Assembly (NCBI GenBank): GCA_034440615.1
Contig: JAOTOM010005102.1
Location: forward strand, 745,001 to 809,000
Source: Ashinkailepas kermadecensis
Lineage: Eukaryota; Arthropoda; Thecostraca; Neolepadidae
DNA length: 64,000 nt
Direction of reading: 5' to 3'
The translations under genes were made by a program, and so were the position numbers. This document shows positions 11,614 to 21,727 of the stretch, in pieces (positions within the stretch are counted from its first letter, which is position 1; each line of letters begins with the position of its first letter). Below the pieces are notes generated by a model. The model did no database searches. It was not told where the DNA came from and saw only the letters and a list, made by a program, of their open reading frames with translations.

Positions 11614-11733
11614 CTTGTACAGGATGAGGACTATGAGGAGCAGAATGAGCACGCCGCCACAGGAGGCCAGCACGATGACCCACCAGGGCACGGGTGCCGA
11701 GCTGCCGTCGTCACACTGTATCCGGCTGGTGAC
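11614..11733 (-). CDS. Integrin alpha exon 19 (transmembrane segment)
   Basis: Forty codons, model residues 834-873. It encodes VTSRIQCDDGSSAPVPWWV then a hydrophobic run ending LILYK. VPWWVIVLA is the conserved entry into the integrin alpha transmembrane helix, about residues 850-872. A Cys and two Gly sit inside the helix (ASCGGV), near where GxxxG-type packing occurs in other alpha subunits. The acceptor is ttctgacag and the donor AAG|gtgagc. A hAT-like MITE ends only 30 bp upstream of the acceptor. Confidence 0.95.
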
Positions 11734-11763
11734 CTGTCAGAACGAGCAGAGGACGGTCACACA

Positions 11764-11924
11764 CAGAGGCGCAACCAAGGGGGCACTATCCAAAAATTGC
11801 ACTATATGAAACATGAAATTTCGTGATTTGCGCCACGCCAAACCAGATATTTTCGCCACATCGATGTATCTGTAAGATTACCTTTTTCGTCGGGCCCCAT
11901 AAGAAAATCCTGGCTACGCCCCTG
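11764..11924. mobile_element. hAT-like MITE with 8-bp target-site duplication
   Basis: A 161-bp element with terminal inverted repeats CAGAGGCGCAACCAAGG (left) and, reverse-complemented from the right end, CAGGGGCGTAGCCAGGA. It is flanked by gtcacaca (11,756-11,763) and gtcataca (11,925-11,932), matching at 7 of 8 positions. An 8-bp duplication and CAGGG-type ends are typical of hAT-superfamily transposons. It has no coding capacity. It lies in the intron beginning 30 bp upstream of exon 19. Confidence 0.8.
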
Positions 11925-11988
11925 GTCATACAGGCTTCATGTGTCCTCTCAGAAGTGCAACCTTTCGTCCAACAACTCAACCTGTGGC

Positions 11989-12488
11989 ACCGTGCTCATG
12001 TGAACACACTCTGGGATAACGACAGTATCGCTGATCACCACCACACAGAATAGCAGACAGCGGGCACGGACAGATTAGCCATCAGCCCACCGTGCTCATG
12101 TGAACACACTCTGGGATAACGACAGTATCGCTGATCACCACCACACAGAACAGCAGACAGCGGGCACGGACAGATTAGCCATCAGCCCACCGTGCTCATG
12201 TGAACACACTCTGGGATAACGACAGTATCGCTGATCACCACCACACAGAACAGCAGACAGCGGGCACGGACAGATTAGCCATCAGCCCACCGTGCTCATG
12301 TGAACACACTCTGGGATAACGACAGTATCGCTGATCACCACCACACAGAACAGCAGACAGCGGGCATGGACAGATTAGCCATCAGCCCACCGTGCTCATG
12401 TGAACACACTCTGGGATAACGACAGTATCGCTGATCACCACCACACAGAACAGCAGACAGCGGGCACGGACAGATTAGCCATCAGCCC
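11989..12488. repeat. 100-bp tandem repeat x 5
   Basis: Five near-identical 100-bp units start with CGTGCTCATGTGAACACACT at 11,991, 12,091, 12,191, 12,291 and 12,391. They differ at only a few positions, so amplification is recent. The array lies in intron 18 between the calf-2 and membrane exons. Open frames through it are incidental. Confidence 0.9.
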
Positions 12489-13284
12489 ATGTGCAGAGGT
12501 GCACCCGAAGGGGGTGCTGCCTAACTCACTTGTCAGGAACACTTTTCGTTTTTCTACTGGCAGTTCTCCAGGTCCGATCGAAAGGTGTTCAATCGTGGCA
12601 CTTCAGGTGTCTGGCCGAACTAAAAAGCATGCTTAGGTGCGCCTCTACGGGCAAGATATATGGTATTTAGACGGACTCCTGCTATATCAACTTCACGGTT
12701 GCCGCACCAGCTTTGGAACATTGCAACGTTAGGCATTAAACGCTCTATAGATGTAGCACAGTTGTAGGTGTAAAAATAGTTGTGTGAGTACATCAATCTC
12801 ATGCAAGAAACATTGAGGTTCAATCAGGATATTGGGGGGGGGTATTGGAAGATCTTACTTCCGTTGTTCCACGATAATTTTATTGTGCGGGGAGGAAGCG
12901 GGGTACGTTCTGCCGACTCAATTTTCGATACGTATAATTTAGCAGTGGAGAACAATTCAGCATTGCAAGGTTGCGTGCCACTCCAAAAGTGCATACCAAA
13001 CGACACCCGCGAGCGGAGGTCCCCACTGGTGAGCTGGCTCGTGGTTCGTAAATTGCCAATGCTCGAACTGAATTTTGACCCCGCCAACTGTAAAATCTTT
13101 CACACTTCAGTCACTTCGGTCTACTCGCTTTTCGAGAGTCCAGCAGACTGGTTATATTCGGTGCACGTCGTGCTGTTAAGTATGGTCACCAATGACATCA
13201 CATCTTCCGCTGTCGGCAATCGTCACTTTCAGAGGACACAGGTTGACGCGACAGCGGCGGTTCCCGCACAGTCCAGGTACGTAC

Positions 13285-13398
13285 GGCGTGCGTGGTGTGG
13301 TTCATGTAGGACGGGTCCACCATGTAGGGCAGCTCAATCACTCTGGCGGCCAGCTTCGATGAGATGATCACCTCTCTGGGTTTGCCGTCTTTGATTTC
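13285..13398 (-). CDS. Integrin alpha exon 18 (membrane-proximal calf-2)
   Basis: Thirty-eight codons, phase 0-0, model residues 796-833. It encodes EIKDGKPREVIISSKLAARV then IELPYMVDPSYMNHTTHA. The V-ISS-L-ARV--LP strand is typical of the last calf-2 strands before the membrane. NHT is a potential glycosylation site. The acceptor is actccacag|GAA and the donor GCC|gtacgt. It is too short to stand out as an open frame and was recognised from its splice sites and homology. Confidence 0.9.
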
Positions 13399-13781
13399 CT
13401 GTGGAGTGTGCGCGCATGTTTTCTCTTGAGAAAAGTATCACACCGAAAAATTGGGAATTTTCAATTATTGCTGGCTTTTAAATGTAAACAATCCATATCA
13501 TGGCTACTGTACATTCCTGCCATTGGATGCTACCTGCTTCAGCCATACCGCCATGGTTGAAGAAACACTTATCGTTGGGATGTGGGAGGATTATACAGTC
13601 AAGCATCATGAATCGAACCCACAGGTCGTTGTCACCGGATCCGTGCTGCTTGACCTGATCCAGTAATCAGCAGGTCAACCGAGTGCCACCATCCACATAG
13701 CTCGAGGATTACCTATGCGGCATCGCACACCGTCGACATGTCTAGACTGCAGCTGAAGCCGCTGCTGCACTCCATACTCAC

Positions 13782-13994
13782 GTCTTCAATGGTGTCCACC
13801 CAGACCCGAGTGCGGATCCGTATGATGACGTTTTGCGAGTTTGAGAGCGGTCCCAGGTGGCAGACGATCCTGGTGCAGACGGTCGGACCACACCCGAGCG
13901 CCGCCTGGAACTCGGATTCCGACTGACGCCGCCGCCGCTGCCGGTAGGGCGGCGCCACCGGCGTCTCCTCGGGCAGCGGAGCGCTCGAATCCAG
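13782..13994 (-). CDS. Integrin alpha exon 17 (furin cleavage site, calf-2)
   Basis: Seventy-one codons, model residues 725-795. It encodes LDSSAPLPEETPVAPPYRQ followed by RRRR (the RQRRRR site at residues 742-747), then LGCGPTVCTRIVCHLGPLS and IIRIRTRVWVDTIED. R-X-R/K-R is a furin site; cleavage would split the subunit into a heavy chain and a light chain of 188 residues, joined by a disulphide as in other cleaved alpha subunits. The acceptor is gtgcttcag|CTG and the donor GAC|gtgagt. Confidence 0.94.
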
Positions 13995-14857
13995 CTGAAG
14001 CACACATTTTTTTTTGTGTTGAGCTTGAGAGTCGATGGACACAATTCCCCCCCATTTGGCGATACAAATGCCACGATGTGATTCAACGGTTTAGCGGTTG
14101 AAGCAGCCGACGCAGAAAGACACGGCCGTGGGCATGCGTCGGACGGCGCGACTAAGGCGCCGTCGCACCGTGCCCATTTAAACAACGAATTTTAGCGTAA
14201 CCTTGTGGTGCTGATAGATGACTCCAGGTTAGGCCTGTACCTCCTTAAATCTGGATATTCCGCTATTGTTTCCCGTGTCTCAAAAGCAATCTTTTTAACT
14301 CACCGACTGCAGCCTCGCAAGAAACCCAGCAGTTTTTTTTAAAGTTCCACTCGTGATTATGGGAGCACAGCTTGCGAGTTGTTCAGCTCGAAGAGCGTGT
14401 TTTGTGTTTGAAATCAGAGACCACTTCCCATATCCGGGATTTGGAGTACATAATCTAATTTTCGTTTCTAACTTTGGGAGATGGCAAATGGGATAAAAAT
14501 AAAAGTGCATGTGACACATCCTTTTAGCATTTATCTAAAGCTATACAGAAAAAGCATAACTGAGATGGAAATTAGGAGCAGCCAAGTGCAAGGTTTCAAA
14601 ACCTGGACCTTGGGGATTTACAAAGAAAGTCAATGTAATAAGTTCATTGTCTTGCGAAAGTGTTCAATTATGTAGTGAGAAAAATGAAAGGATAAAGGGG
14701 GACGGCAAAGGGGAAAACTCAGCACATGGCCATTTCCAAACCATAGCTAATAGTCTACGCCACAGACTACGACGAAGCCTACGAGACGACGAAGCCAATT
14801 CGACACAGCTCTGGGTTCAGAACCGGTCGGGATCCTCTTGCTGCCGGCATGTCTCAC

Positions 14858-14949
14858 CTGAAGCTGTAGTGGGTTCAGATCAGGCACGGGGTCACAGTAG
14901 CCGGCACCTTCGACACGAGGCTCCTCCAAGAGATACAGCAAGTGCTTGT
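14858..14949 (-). CDS. Integrin alpha exon 16 (calf-2 domain)
   Basis: Model residues 694-724. It encodes (D)KHLLYLLEEPRVEG, then GYCDPVPDLNPLQLQ. K-LLYL-E-P-VEG-G-C is conserved calf-2 sequence. The acceptor has an unbroken run of T bases ending in cag|AC, and the donor is CTTCAG|gtgaga. It ends in phase 0. A frame on the other strand here is a shadow. Confidence 0.93.
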
Positions 14950-15147
14950 CTGAAAAAAAAACAGCCAGAAAATGTGTGCATGCACGCTATGAATCTAGAA
15001 ACAAACTCCCTGCATTGTGTTCGGATCACAAAAACACACATGGTATGCTGACCGTACACATAGTCAGCACGAACAGCCCTCATTCGCGAGGCGCAAAATC
15101 ACAGCAGCACAGTAGCTGAGAGCTTCGCAGGCGGAACTCTGACATAC

Positions 15148-15326
15148 CATGGGGTAGGGTGTAGGTGGGCCACATGATGTAGGCCTCGGCGGCGACGATG
15201 TCGGACGGACCCCGGTTGGTGAGCTCGTACACGTGGAACACCTCTGGCCCAATGTGGTGTTCGTGCGTTTTCTCGGTCGCCGAGTACTCGCTGCGATTGT
15301 AGTGGACGGTCTCTGGCAGCGAGATC
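15148..15326 (-). CDS. Integrin alpha exon 15 (calf-2 domain)
   Basis: Model residues 634-693 plus one base. It encodes (G)ISLPETVHYNRSEYSATEK, then HHIGPEVFHVYELTNRGPSD, then AEAYIMWPTYTLPH. IGPEV-H-YE--N-GPS is the standard calf-2 motif and WP is part of the next strand. NRS is a potential glycosylation site. The acceptor is gagtgcag|G and the donor CATG|gtatgt. Confidence 0.94.
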
Positions 15327-15416
15327 CTGCACTCGCCGACAGCCGCGCACAGAAAGTTTGTCAAGATGAGCACTAACATGCACTAACATGCATACCGACG
15401 TAGACATGGATATAGT

Positions 15417-16222
15417 CAGGGGCGTAGCAAAGGAGGGGCGGCGGGGGCGGTCGTCCCCTCGTTGGACCCGTACGTAACCTTCTTTGAGATCGTCATGGCG
15501 GAGATAGGCCAACAACACATTTTGTGGTTACTGTCGGACCCCTAAGAACCTCTACGAGCCCTTACAAATACGCACGGCCCTCATGAACGTCTACGGGCCT
15601 CTACGAAACTTAAGGGCTATACGAACCCTTACGAAAGTCTACGGGTCCTTACGAACGTTCATGGGCCATTACAAACTACTGCGGCCCTTGCGAACGGCTA
15701 CGGGCACGTACACACACCTACAGGCCCTTACGAACGTTTGTGGGCCCTTACGAACGTCTGTGGGCCCTTGCGAACGTCTAAGGGCTCTTATGAACGTCTA
15801 CGTGCTCTTACGAATGTCTGCGGGTCCTTACAAACGTGTACGGACCCTTGTGAATGTGTGCGGATCCTTATGATAGTCTACGGGTTCTTACAAGCGTTTA
15901 CTTATCCTTCACTGAATGCTGAATCGACGTCTTTTGCAATGAAGTTTTGGCATTATGAATCTAGATGCATGCTTAGACGGTCCACCTTCCTGGCTTATGC
16001 TATTGCCATGCTTACTTACAATTTGAGGAGGTCAGGAATCCGACTATCCGGGCCAACGTGAGGATTAAGAAAAGAGAGACAAAACTTGTTTTTCTCCAAG
16101 GAAAAAAGCGAGACTTTTCGAAGTAAAATGACCAAATCCGTGGACTTTGAAAATTGTCGGGATGGTTCGGGCCCCTTCGGAAAACCAGCCCCCTCCCTGG
16201 AAAATTCCTAGTTGCATCCCTG
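15417..16222. mobile_element. hAT-like non-autonomous element with internal minisatellite
   Basis: The left end is CAGGGGCGTAGCAAAGG (15,417) and the right end, reverse-complemented, is CAGGGATGCAACTAGG. Flanks gatatagt (15,409-15,416) and gatatgat (16,223-16,230) match at 6 of 8 positions, a probable hAT-type duplication. The interior at about 15,540-15,900 is a degenerate 20-21 bp tandem repeat (consensus GGGCCCTTACGAACGTCTAC). No transposase frame is seen. It lies in intron 14. Confidence 0.7.
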
Positions 16223-16616
16223 GATATGATTGACATGGGTCATCGAGTGCAGAACGCTGAGCACAGGTGTGTCGCAAGACACGGGCTGTTGGCCCAAATT
16301 ATGACTAGCCAGGTAGGCACGACAAATTATATCATACCCTGTATCAATCCACACACTCGTGATTAGTCCAAAGGCTGCATTACAGAAGTTGGCCCCACAA
16401 TCATATTCGAATTTTGAAGTTTGTTTAAATTTTGCAGCGCATTTACATTTTATGCCTGTGCCATTGTGTAGCAAACTTGTTCGACACTATTCGTCAGCTG
16501 CTCGTATAACGCCCTGAGTTCATGTCCACGTGGACAGAGCTCATATTGCGATGGACGATATCTTTCACTGGTCATGAGCCCCGAACGCGGGTGGACAGAG
16601 AGGATGAGTCACTGAC

Positions 16617-16789
16617 CCTGACACGGCCAACTCCGTGTGGATGCGGATGGGCAGCGTCAGCGACAGCTGATTATCGTCTCCGGTGCTCGGCTCTTCAGCG
16701 TTGGTACTGTTCACGGCCAACGTGAACTGGTAGTGTCGCTGCATGTCTTCAGAGGTGCTGTGCGGCATCAGGTGCACGTGGAGGTGCAC
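16617..16789 (-). CDS. Integrin alpha exon 14 (calf-1 to calf-2)
   Basis: Model residues 577-633 plus two bases. It encodes VHLHVHLMPHSTSEDMQ, then HYQFTLAVNSTNAEEPSTG, then LSLTLPIRIHTELAVS. The N-TN-E-PS pattern followed by LPI-I-TEL is conserved in integrin calf domains. NST is a potential glycosylation site. The acceptor is atttcctcag|GTG and the donor TCAGG|gtcagt. A 73-bp tandem duplication repeats the acceptor and the exon start upstream. Confidence 0.92.
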
Positions 16790-16897
16790 CTGAGGAAATG
16801 CACGGCGTTGTGTGTCAGTGCCATGAGGTGCTGTGCAGAAACAGGTGCACGTGGAACTGCACCTGAGGAAATTCACGGCGTCGTGTGTTGGTGCAGC
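16752..16897. repeat. 73-bp tandem duplication across the exon 14 acceptor
   Basis: GAGGTGCTGTGC...CAGGTGCACGTG...TGCACCTGAGGAAAT...CACGGCG occurs at about 16,752-16,824 and again at 16,825-16,897. The first copy contains the start of exon 14 and its acceptor; the second is intronic and keeps the acceptor consensus. See findings. Confidence 0.85.
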
Positions 16898-17355
16898 TGC
16901 TATTGATGTGCTGCACGTGGCGTAAGTGGGCTGAAGAAGCTTTCATGTACTACATATTTGTGACCTTTTTGCATGCAACACACGCTATCTACGGACAGTG
17001 ATCATAATTTCAAGCTACAAATCAAGGGTCAGACTGGGCCGACCCTTTCGGTTCAGTTCAGTTTGAACATATGCGTGATCTACAAGTACATGTGAAATAC
17101 CTATAGATACATTTGCGGAATCCAGTAATATAATTGCAAGGTCCAGTGATGTTTCAAAACGTCAGCCGTTAAAGAAAGCTTCTTGCCGGCCGTACTAAGA
17201 GCTTTTATTACTATATATTCCGAGTGTGCAGCAACTCAACCGCCATATAGAGATGAGCTGAAGTATATTCACGAATTTCGTCCGTAGAGTCAGCTCAGGG
17301 TGATGGCAGCCTTATCTGTCGGTATGTCTCGCAAGGTGTTCCATGATGGTCCCAA

Positions 17356-17470
17356 GGATGGATCATGGGACCACCATCCTAGAGATGCACTGTGATGGAT
17401 CATGGGACCACCATCCTAGAGATGCACTGTGATGGATCATGGGACCACCATCCTAGAGATGCACTGTGAT
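17356..17470. repeat. 37-bp tandem repeat x 3
   Basis: Three identical copies of a 37-bp unit containing GGATCATGGGACCACCATCC. The unit itself holds the near-palindrome GATCATGGGACCACCATCC. It lies in intron 13. Confidence 0.85.
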
Positions 17471-17560
17471 GTGGTTATGTGAGCGATGCACACAATGGCA
17501 TCCTACAGGATATGCTGCGGGTCGGCACTGACGCCGGAAAAGCGATGTCCTGAAGTAACA

Positions 17561-17665
17561 AGAATGCCGGTGTGACCATTTAGTGCGGTTGAAGTGCAGA
17601 TTGGTTGTGTGGAATGCCGGTGTGGCCATTTAGTGCGGTTTAAGTGCAGATTGGTTGTGTGGAAA
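17561..17665. repeat. About 49-bp tandem duplication
   Basis: Two copies of a unit with GAATGCCGGTGTG, CCATTTAGTGCGGTT and AAGTGCAGATTGGTTGTGTG. They differ at two visible positions. It lies in intron 13. Confidence 0.8.
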
Positions 17666-18272
17666 CGGCTGTGGGGCGAGGTGAGGCAGACGCAGACTGA
17701 AGCACAGGTAAAGCAGATCTGTCGCACTGTATGGAGTGAGGTAGACACATCAGGCTGTATGAACAGGTGAGGAAGACACGCCAGAGTGAAGCGACAGGTG
17801 GCAGAGACATACTATCTTCATGACGATGGTTGATTAACTGCGATGTAGTGACATGGAACCGTCAGATCGTGTCTCCTCACATCATATGGTCACCAATTAC
17901 GCGTGCTCATGTAGGCTGTGTACATTATGGGCTAAGTACATTAATTGCATCATTGCAATACATGAAGGCTGCTTCGATCAAATCATCTTCTGGTGATATT
18001 GGTGGAACGCCGCTAGGTTCCAGAGAACATGCAAATGTTCTGACTTTTAAAACAGCGATCTTTTAGAATATCTCGCAAATTGCTCCCGTACATACAACTG
18101 GGCTTAGCTGGAACCATCTAAGCTTCGAACCATTCAAGCCGTGTTGCATATTACGTCAACAGCTTCTGGTGGCATTGAAGGCTGCAGCTGAGAGTGTGCG
18201 ATAGGTAGAGGGTTTGGCGCGTGGATGACGCCATCGCACAGCGCCGCCCCTGACGCCCACGTGGAGCGTCAC

Positions 18273-18400
18273 CTCTGAGTTGGCCGGCAGTGGGTTTCCC
18301 AGGTCGCAGACCAACAGGTCGTGGTCCAGCTCCTTCAGCGTGCAGAGCACCGGCTGGGGCGAGGAGCTCTCTGCCTTCTCCGTCGCCACGTAGTCGACAC
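18273..18400 (-). CDS. Integrin alpha exon 13 (calf-1 domain)
   Basis: Model residues 534-576. It encodes (G)VDYVATEKAESSSPQPVLC then CTLKELDHDLLVCDLGNPLP and ANSE. The C-x(n)-C-DLGNPLP motif is a calf-1 hallmark. I place the donor at GAG|gtgacg (18,272-18,271), because joining there restores the conserved E-V-x-L-x-V-x-L strand with exon 14. Another in-frame GT lies 12 nt further on (CAC|gtgggc), so the exact end is less certain than for the other exons. Confidence 0.88.
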
Positions 18401-18633
18401 CTATCGGCAGGGATCACACAGTCATCAGTGCAATGTAAATGCAATCCAACTCATGACTTTCAAGACCAATAATGACATACAAAATACGAGCTTCTGATCG
18501 AGTTCGATCCCAACCAGGCATCACAACTGCAGTCATTGTGTGTAGCCAGCAAGTTGTTAGCTGGATCTCCAACGTCATCTACGTCGGCTATCCACTCTGG
18601 CTGTCGTCATCTACTCATCTGACTTAGACTGAC

Positions 18634-18746
18634 CTTTGGGTAGGTCAAGGTAGAACAAAGCCTCGAATGCGTCCTCTCGTGCGTTGAAAACGGTCACGTC
18701 AAGAGTGAGACGCTCCCGAGAGCCCAGTAGGTAGGTGGCGTGGTCA
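18634..18746 (-). CDS. Integrin alpha exon 12 (calf-1 domain)
   Basis: Model residues 496-533 plus one base. It encodes (P)DHATYLLGSRERLTLDVTVF then NAREDAFEALFYLDLPK. The YLLGS-E-L-L-V-V-N--EDAFE pattern is the conserved start of calf-1 in all integrin alpha subunits. The acceptor is attcgcag|T and the donor AAAG|gtcagt. Confidence 0.94.
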
Positions 18747-20234
18747 CTGCGAATAGGAAGAAAGTTAGACCGCAGAGTCCTCATGCAGTAGGTAGGAATC
18801 GCATTTACTGTGGGGTTGTGACCCTGAAAACAGGTGGAAATGTCACTGCGAACGACATAGGAGAAATAATCCATTCGCCTCGACTAACCACACATATGAT
18901 CAGCTGCTGTAAATGGCATAATGCGCATCTGGCACGTGTCTACCCCAGCGACAATGAAATTTGTCGGGTTATTCCCTTTTCGTTTGGAAGCAGCATGCAA
19001 CTCGGATTGCTTCCTGCGGTGCCTCAATACCTGATAAATGTTGCTCTGAGAGCCTCACGTGGCATTGTCATTGTAAATGGCGTTATAGAAAGCTGGGAGA
19101 AGACTATTATAAGATTGGCAGTGTTCCCAGCGTATCACGTACCATCCGGTTGGCGGTAAAATTGTCTGTTTAAAAATAACGTCATGTACGGATGGCCTCC
19201 TCACGGTGGATGACTGGCGCTGCGGCTGCGGGAACAATTTGATGAAAGCAGAATTGCACAAGGCAGCAGGCCAGCCGAATCCCAATTACACCACTGCCCA
19301 TCACGTATAATACTTGAAGACATTTACATCCATGCAACGTCACTGGGGTTTTGTCATCGTTTTTGGAATTAAATCGGGAACAACTGATCCCAGTTCCCTA
19401 TCACTATCCGCACGGGAGCATCTGAGTCATCACACCTCATTGTCACAACTTGATATAAAGCACAACTCCGTTGTGATAGCGGTGCAATGCTTATCTCACC
19501 TGTCACTGGACGCCTTTTGTCCACACTGGATTACCTTGCTAGCCATGGAAGCATGAGACAGACGTCATTTGGTATTGCATGTCAGCATAGCTAACAATTG
19601 CAAATAATTCCAGTACTTCAACCTTTCTGACAATTTAATCAGACGAAACACTATCCCCAATCGTAACACTTGCGTACTGTTACCGGGGAGTTATTATCAC
19701 TAGTCACCGAATATTAAAGGTTAAGCACTTGAACTGGAAGGGAACATTCGCATGGCAACATTCGAACATTCGCTCGAGATACCCTTGGCCACTCATGATC
19801 CCCACGACCCACGACCCACATACCACGACCACCGAGGGATGGGATTTTGACGAAATAATCGGTGATCGGGCAGGTTTAAACTTAATTTGATCTGGTGCAC
19901 TCGCATGGCTAAAGGTGAAAATCATCGGAGAGGAAGCTCGAGGCCGCAGAAATACACGTGTAGCTCCATGTCTGTGGCCGCCCCTGTATCAGGGACACAC
20001 CGAAGTCATCACAAGCCGCATTACCAACATGCTGGCGTGCTGAATATTGTCAGGCAGTTGACTAATGGCGCTAGGGAACGTGCGAGGGAAATCTTCACCT
20101 CTGATGCTCGAGGGACGGAAGGGGCGATAGGGAGCTGGTTGGGGGAGAGATCACTCGTGGTTGAGAGGCTATCTGCAGGTCGGGCACACACACGATGGGG
20201 AGCCGGGAGTGGGGGTGGGGGAGAGATCACTCAC

Positions 20235-20437
20235 GGTCGGGCGGTCATCTGCAGGTTGGGCACACAGACGCCGTCTCGGCCGCAGTTTTTCTGGATGGAG
20301 ATTGTGTCGCTGGCGACGGGCGGCCGGTCCAGGTTGAGCACCGGCCAGAGAGTGGCCAGCTGGCGGTCCGGCTTGCGCGTCACCAGACTGTAGTGCACCT
20401 CCGTCACTAGCGGCGACAGCTTGTCGCGCACCGTCTC
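20235..20437 (-). CDS. Integrin alpha exon 11 (thigh domain and genu Cys loop)
   Basis: Model residues 429-495 plus two bases. It encodes ETVRDKLSPLVTEVHYSLVT, then PVLNLDRPPV, then SISIQKNCGRDGVCVPNLQ with one substitution read as DTISIQKNCGRDG. RDKL-P-V--Y is the conserved thigh strand, and the NCG-D--C-P-L loop is the Ca-binding genu that lets the integrin bend. The acceptor is tcggtttcag and the donor CGACC|gtgagt. A decayed copy of the exon end and donor lies about 77 bp downstream. Confidence 0.95.
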
Positions 20438-20475
20438 CTGAAACCGACCGGCACGCACGTCAGGTCAGGCCGCTG

Positions 20476-20760
20476 ATGTCAGAGGTGGTCAGAGGTGGTG
20501 CACTGGGCACCGATGGCAGAGATGGTCAGAGGTGGTACACAGGGCATCGACGTCAGAGGTGGTCAGAAATGACACAAAGGGCACCGATGTCAGAGGTGGT
20601 ACAAAGGCATCGATGTCAGAAGTGGTCAGAGGTGGTGTACCGGGCACCGATGTCAGAGGTTGTCAGAGATCTTGCGCCGCACACCCATGGCAGGAGTGAT
20701 TAGAGATGGCGCACGGAACACCGATGTCAGAGGTCGCACACTGAGTACCAATGTCAGGTG
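20476..20760. repeat. Degenerate tandem repeat upstream of exon 11
   Basis: Irregular units built from GATGTCAGAGGTGGTCAGA and GGGCACC. Read on the gene strand they are pyrimidine-rich (CCACCTCTGAC), so the array adds long polypyrimidine tracts about 40 bp upstream of the exon 11 acceptor. It lies in intron 10. Confidence 0.75.
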
Positions 20761-20987
20761 GCCTTCTGGAAATCCCAGGCAATTATGCCACGGACCATGT
20801 TCGTTCGGGATAATTTGCTCATTTGCTTATTATGAGCGTACCGTCCACAAGAATGGTCCAAATATCGGTTGCAGTCGCGTAGCAAATCAATATACCACCC
20901 AAACCAATACATGTATCACTAGCATGAATACCATTCAGACAGAATCAGAAAAATAGGCACAGATGATGTGGAAAAGTCCACGTTGAG

Positions 20988-21727
20988 CGGCAGCACACTC
21001 GTGGTAGGTAGGTCACATTACGGCAACCGGTATCCGGCCCAGCAGCACACTCATGGTAGGTAGGTCACATTACAGCAACCGGTATCCGGCCCAGCAGCAC
21101 ACTCGTGGTAGGTAGGTCACATTACAGCAACCGGTATCCGGCCCAGCAGCACACTCGTGGTAGGTAGGTCACATTACAGCAACCGGTGTCCGGCCCAGCA
21201 GCACACTCGTGGTGGGTAGGTCACATTACGGCAACCGGTATCCGGCCCAGCAGCACACTCATGGTAGGTAGGTCACATTACAGCAACCGGTATCCGGCCC
21301 AGCAGCACACTCGTGGTAGGTAGGTCACATTACAGCAACCGGTATCCGGCCCAGCAGCACACTCGTGGTAGGTAGGTCACATTACAGCAACCGGTATCCG
21401 GCCCAGCAGCACACTCGTGGTAGGTAGGTCACATTACAGCAACCGGTGTCCGGCCCAGCAGCACACTCGTGGTGGGTAGGTCACATTACGGCAACCGGTA
21501 TCCGGCCCAGCAGCACACTCATGGTAGGTAGGTCACATTACAGCAACCGGTATCCGGCCCAGCAGCACACTCATGGTAGGTAGGTCACATTACAGCAACC
21601 GGTATCCGGCCCAGCAGCACACTCGTGGTAGGTAGGTCACATTACAGCAACCGGTATCCGGCCCAGCAGCACACTCATGGTGGGTAGGTCACATTACAGC
21701 AACCGGTATCCGGCCCAGCAGCACACT
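20988..21727. repeat. 52-bp tandem repeat, about 14 copies
   Basis: The unit contains AGCAGCACACTCGTGGTAGG and CAACCGGTATCCGGCCC. Variant sites (CAT/CGTGG, TAGG/TGGG, TACGG/TACAG, GTATCC/GTGTCC) recur in blocks of four to five units, showing that multi-unit segments were duplicated. It lies in intron 10. Confidence 0.92.

Noticed and set aside
12780..13367. A 195-residue plus-strand open frame over exon 18
   Set aside because: It is antisense to exon 18 and lacks homology; the minus-strand exon has splice sites and conserved integrin sequence.
18240..18272. Extending exon 13 through the open frame after GAG
   Set aside because: Read-through gives a Gly/Arg/Trp tail without homology, while splicing at GAG restores the conserved calf-1 strand.
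20988..21727. CRISPR-like direct repeats
   Set aside because: The repeats are contiguous with no unique spacers and the context is an intron of an animal gene.
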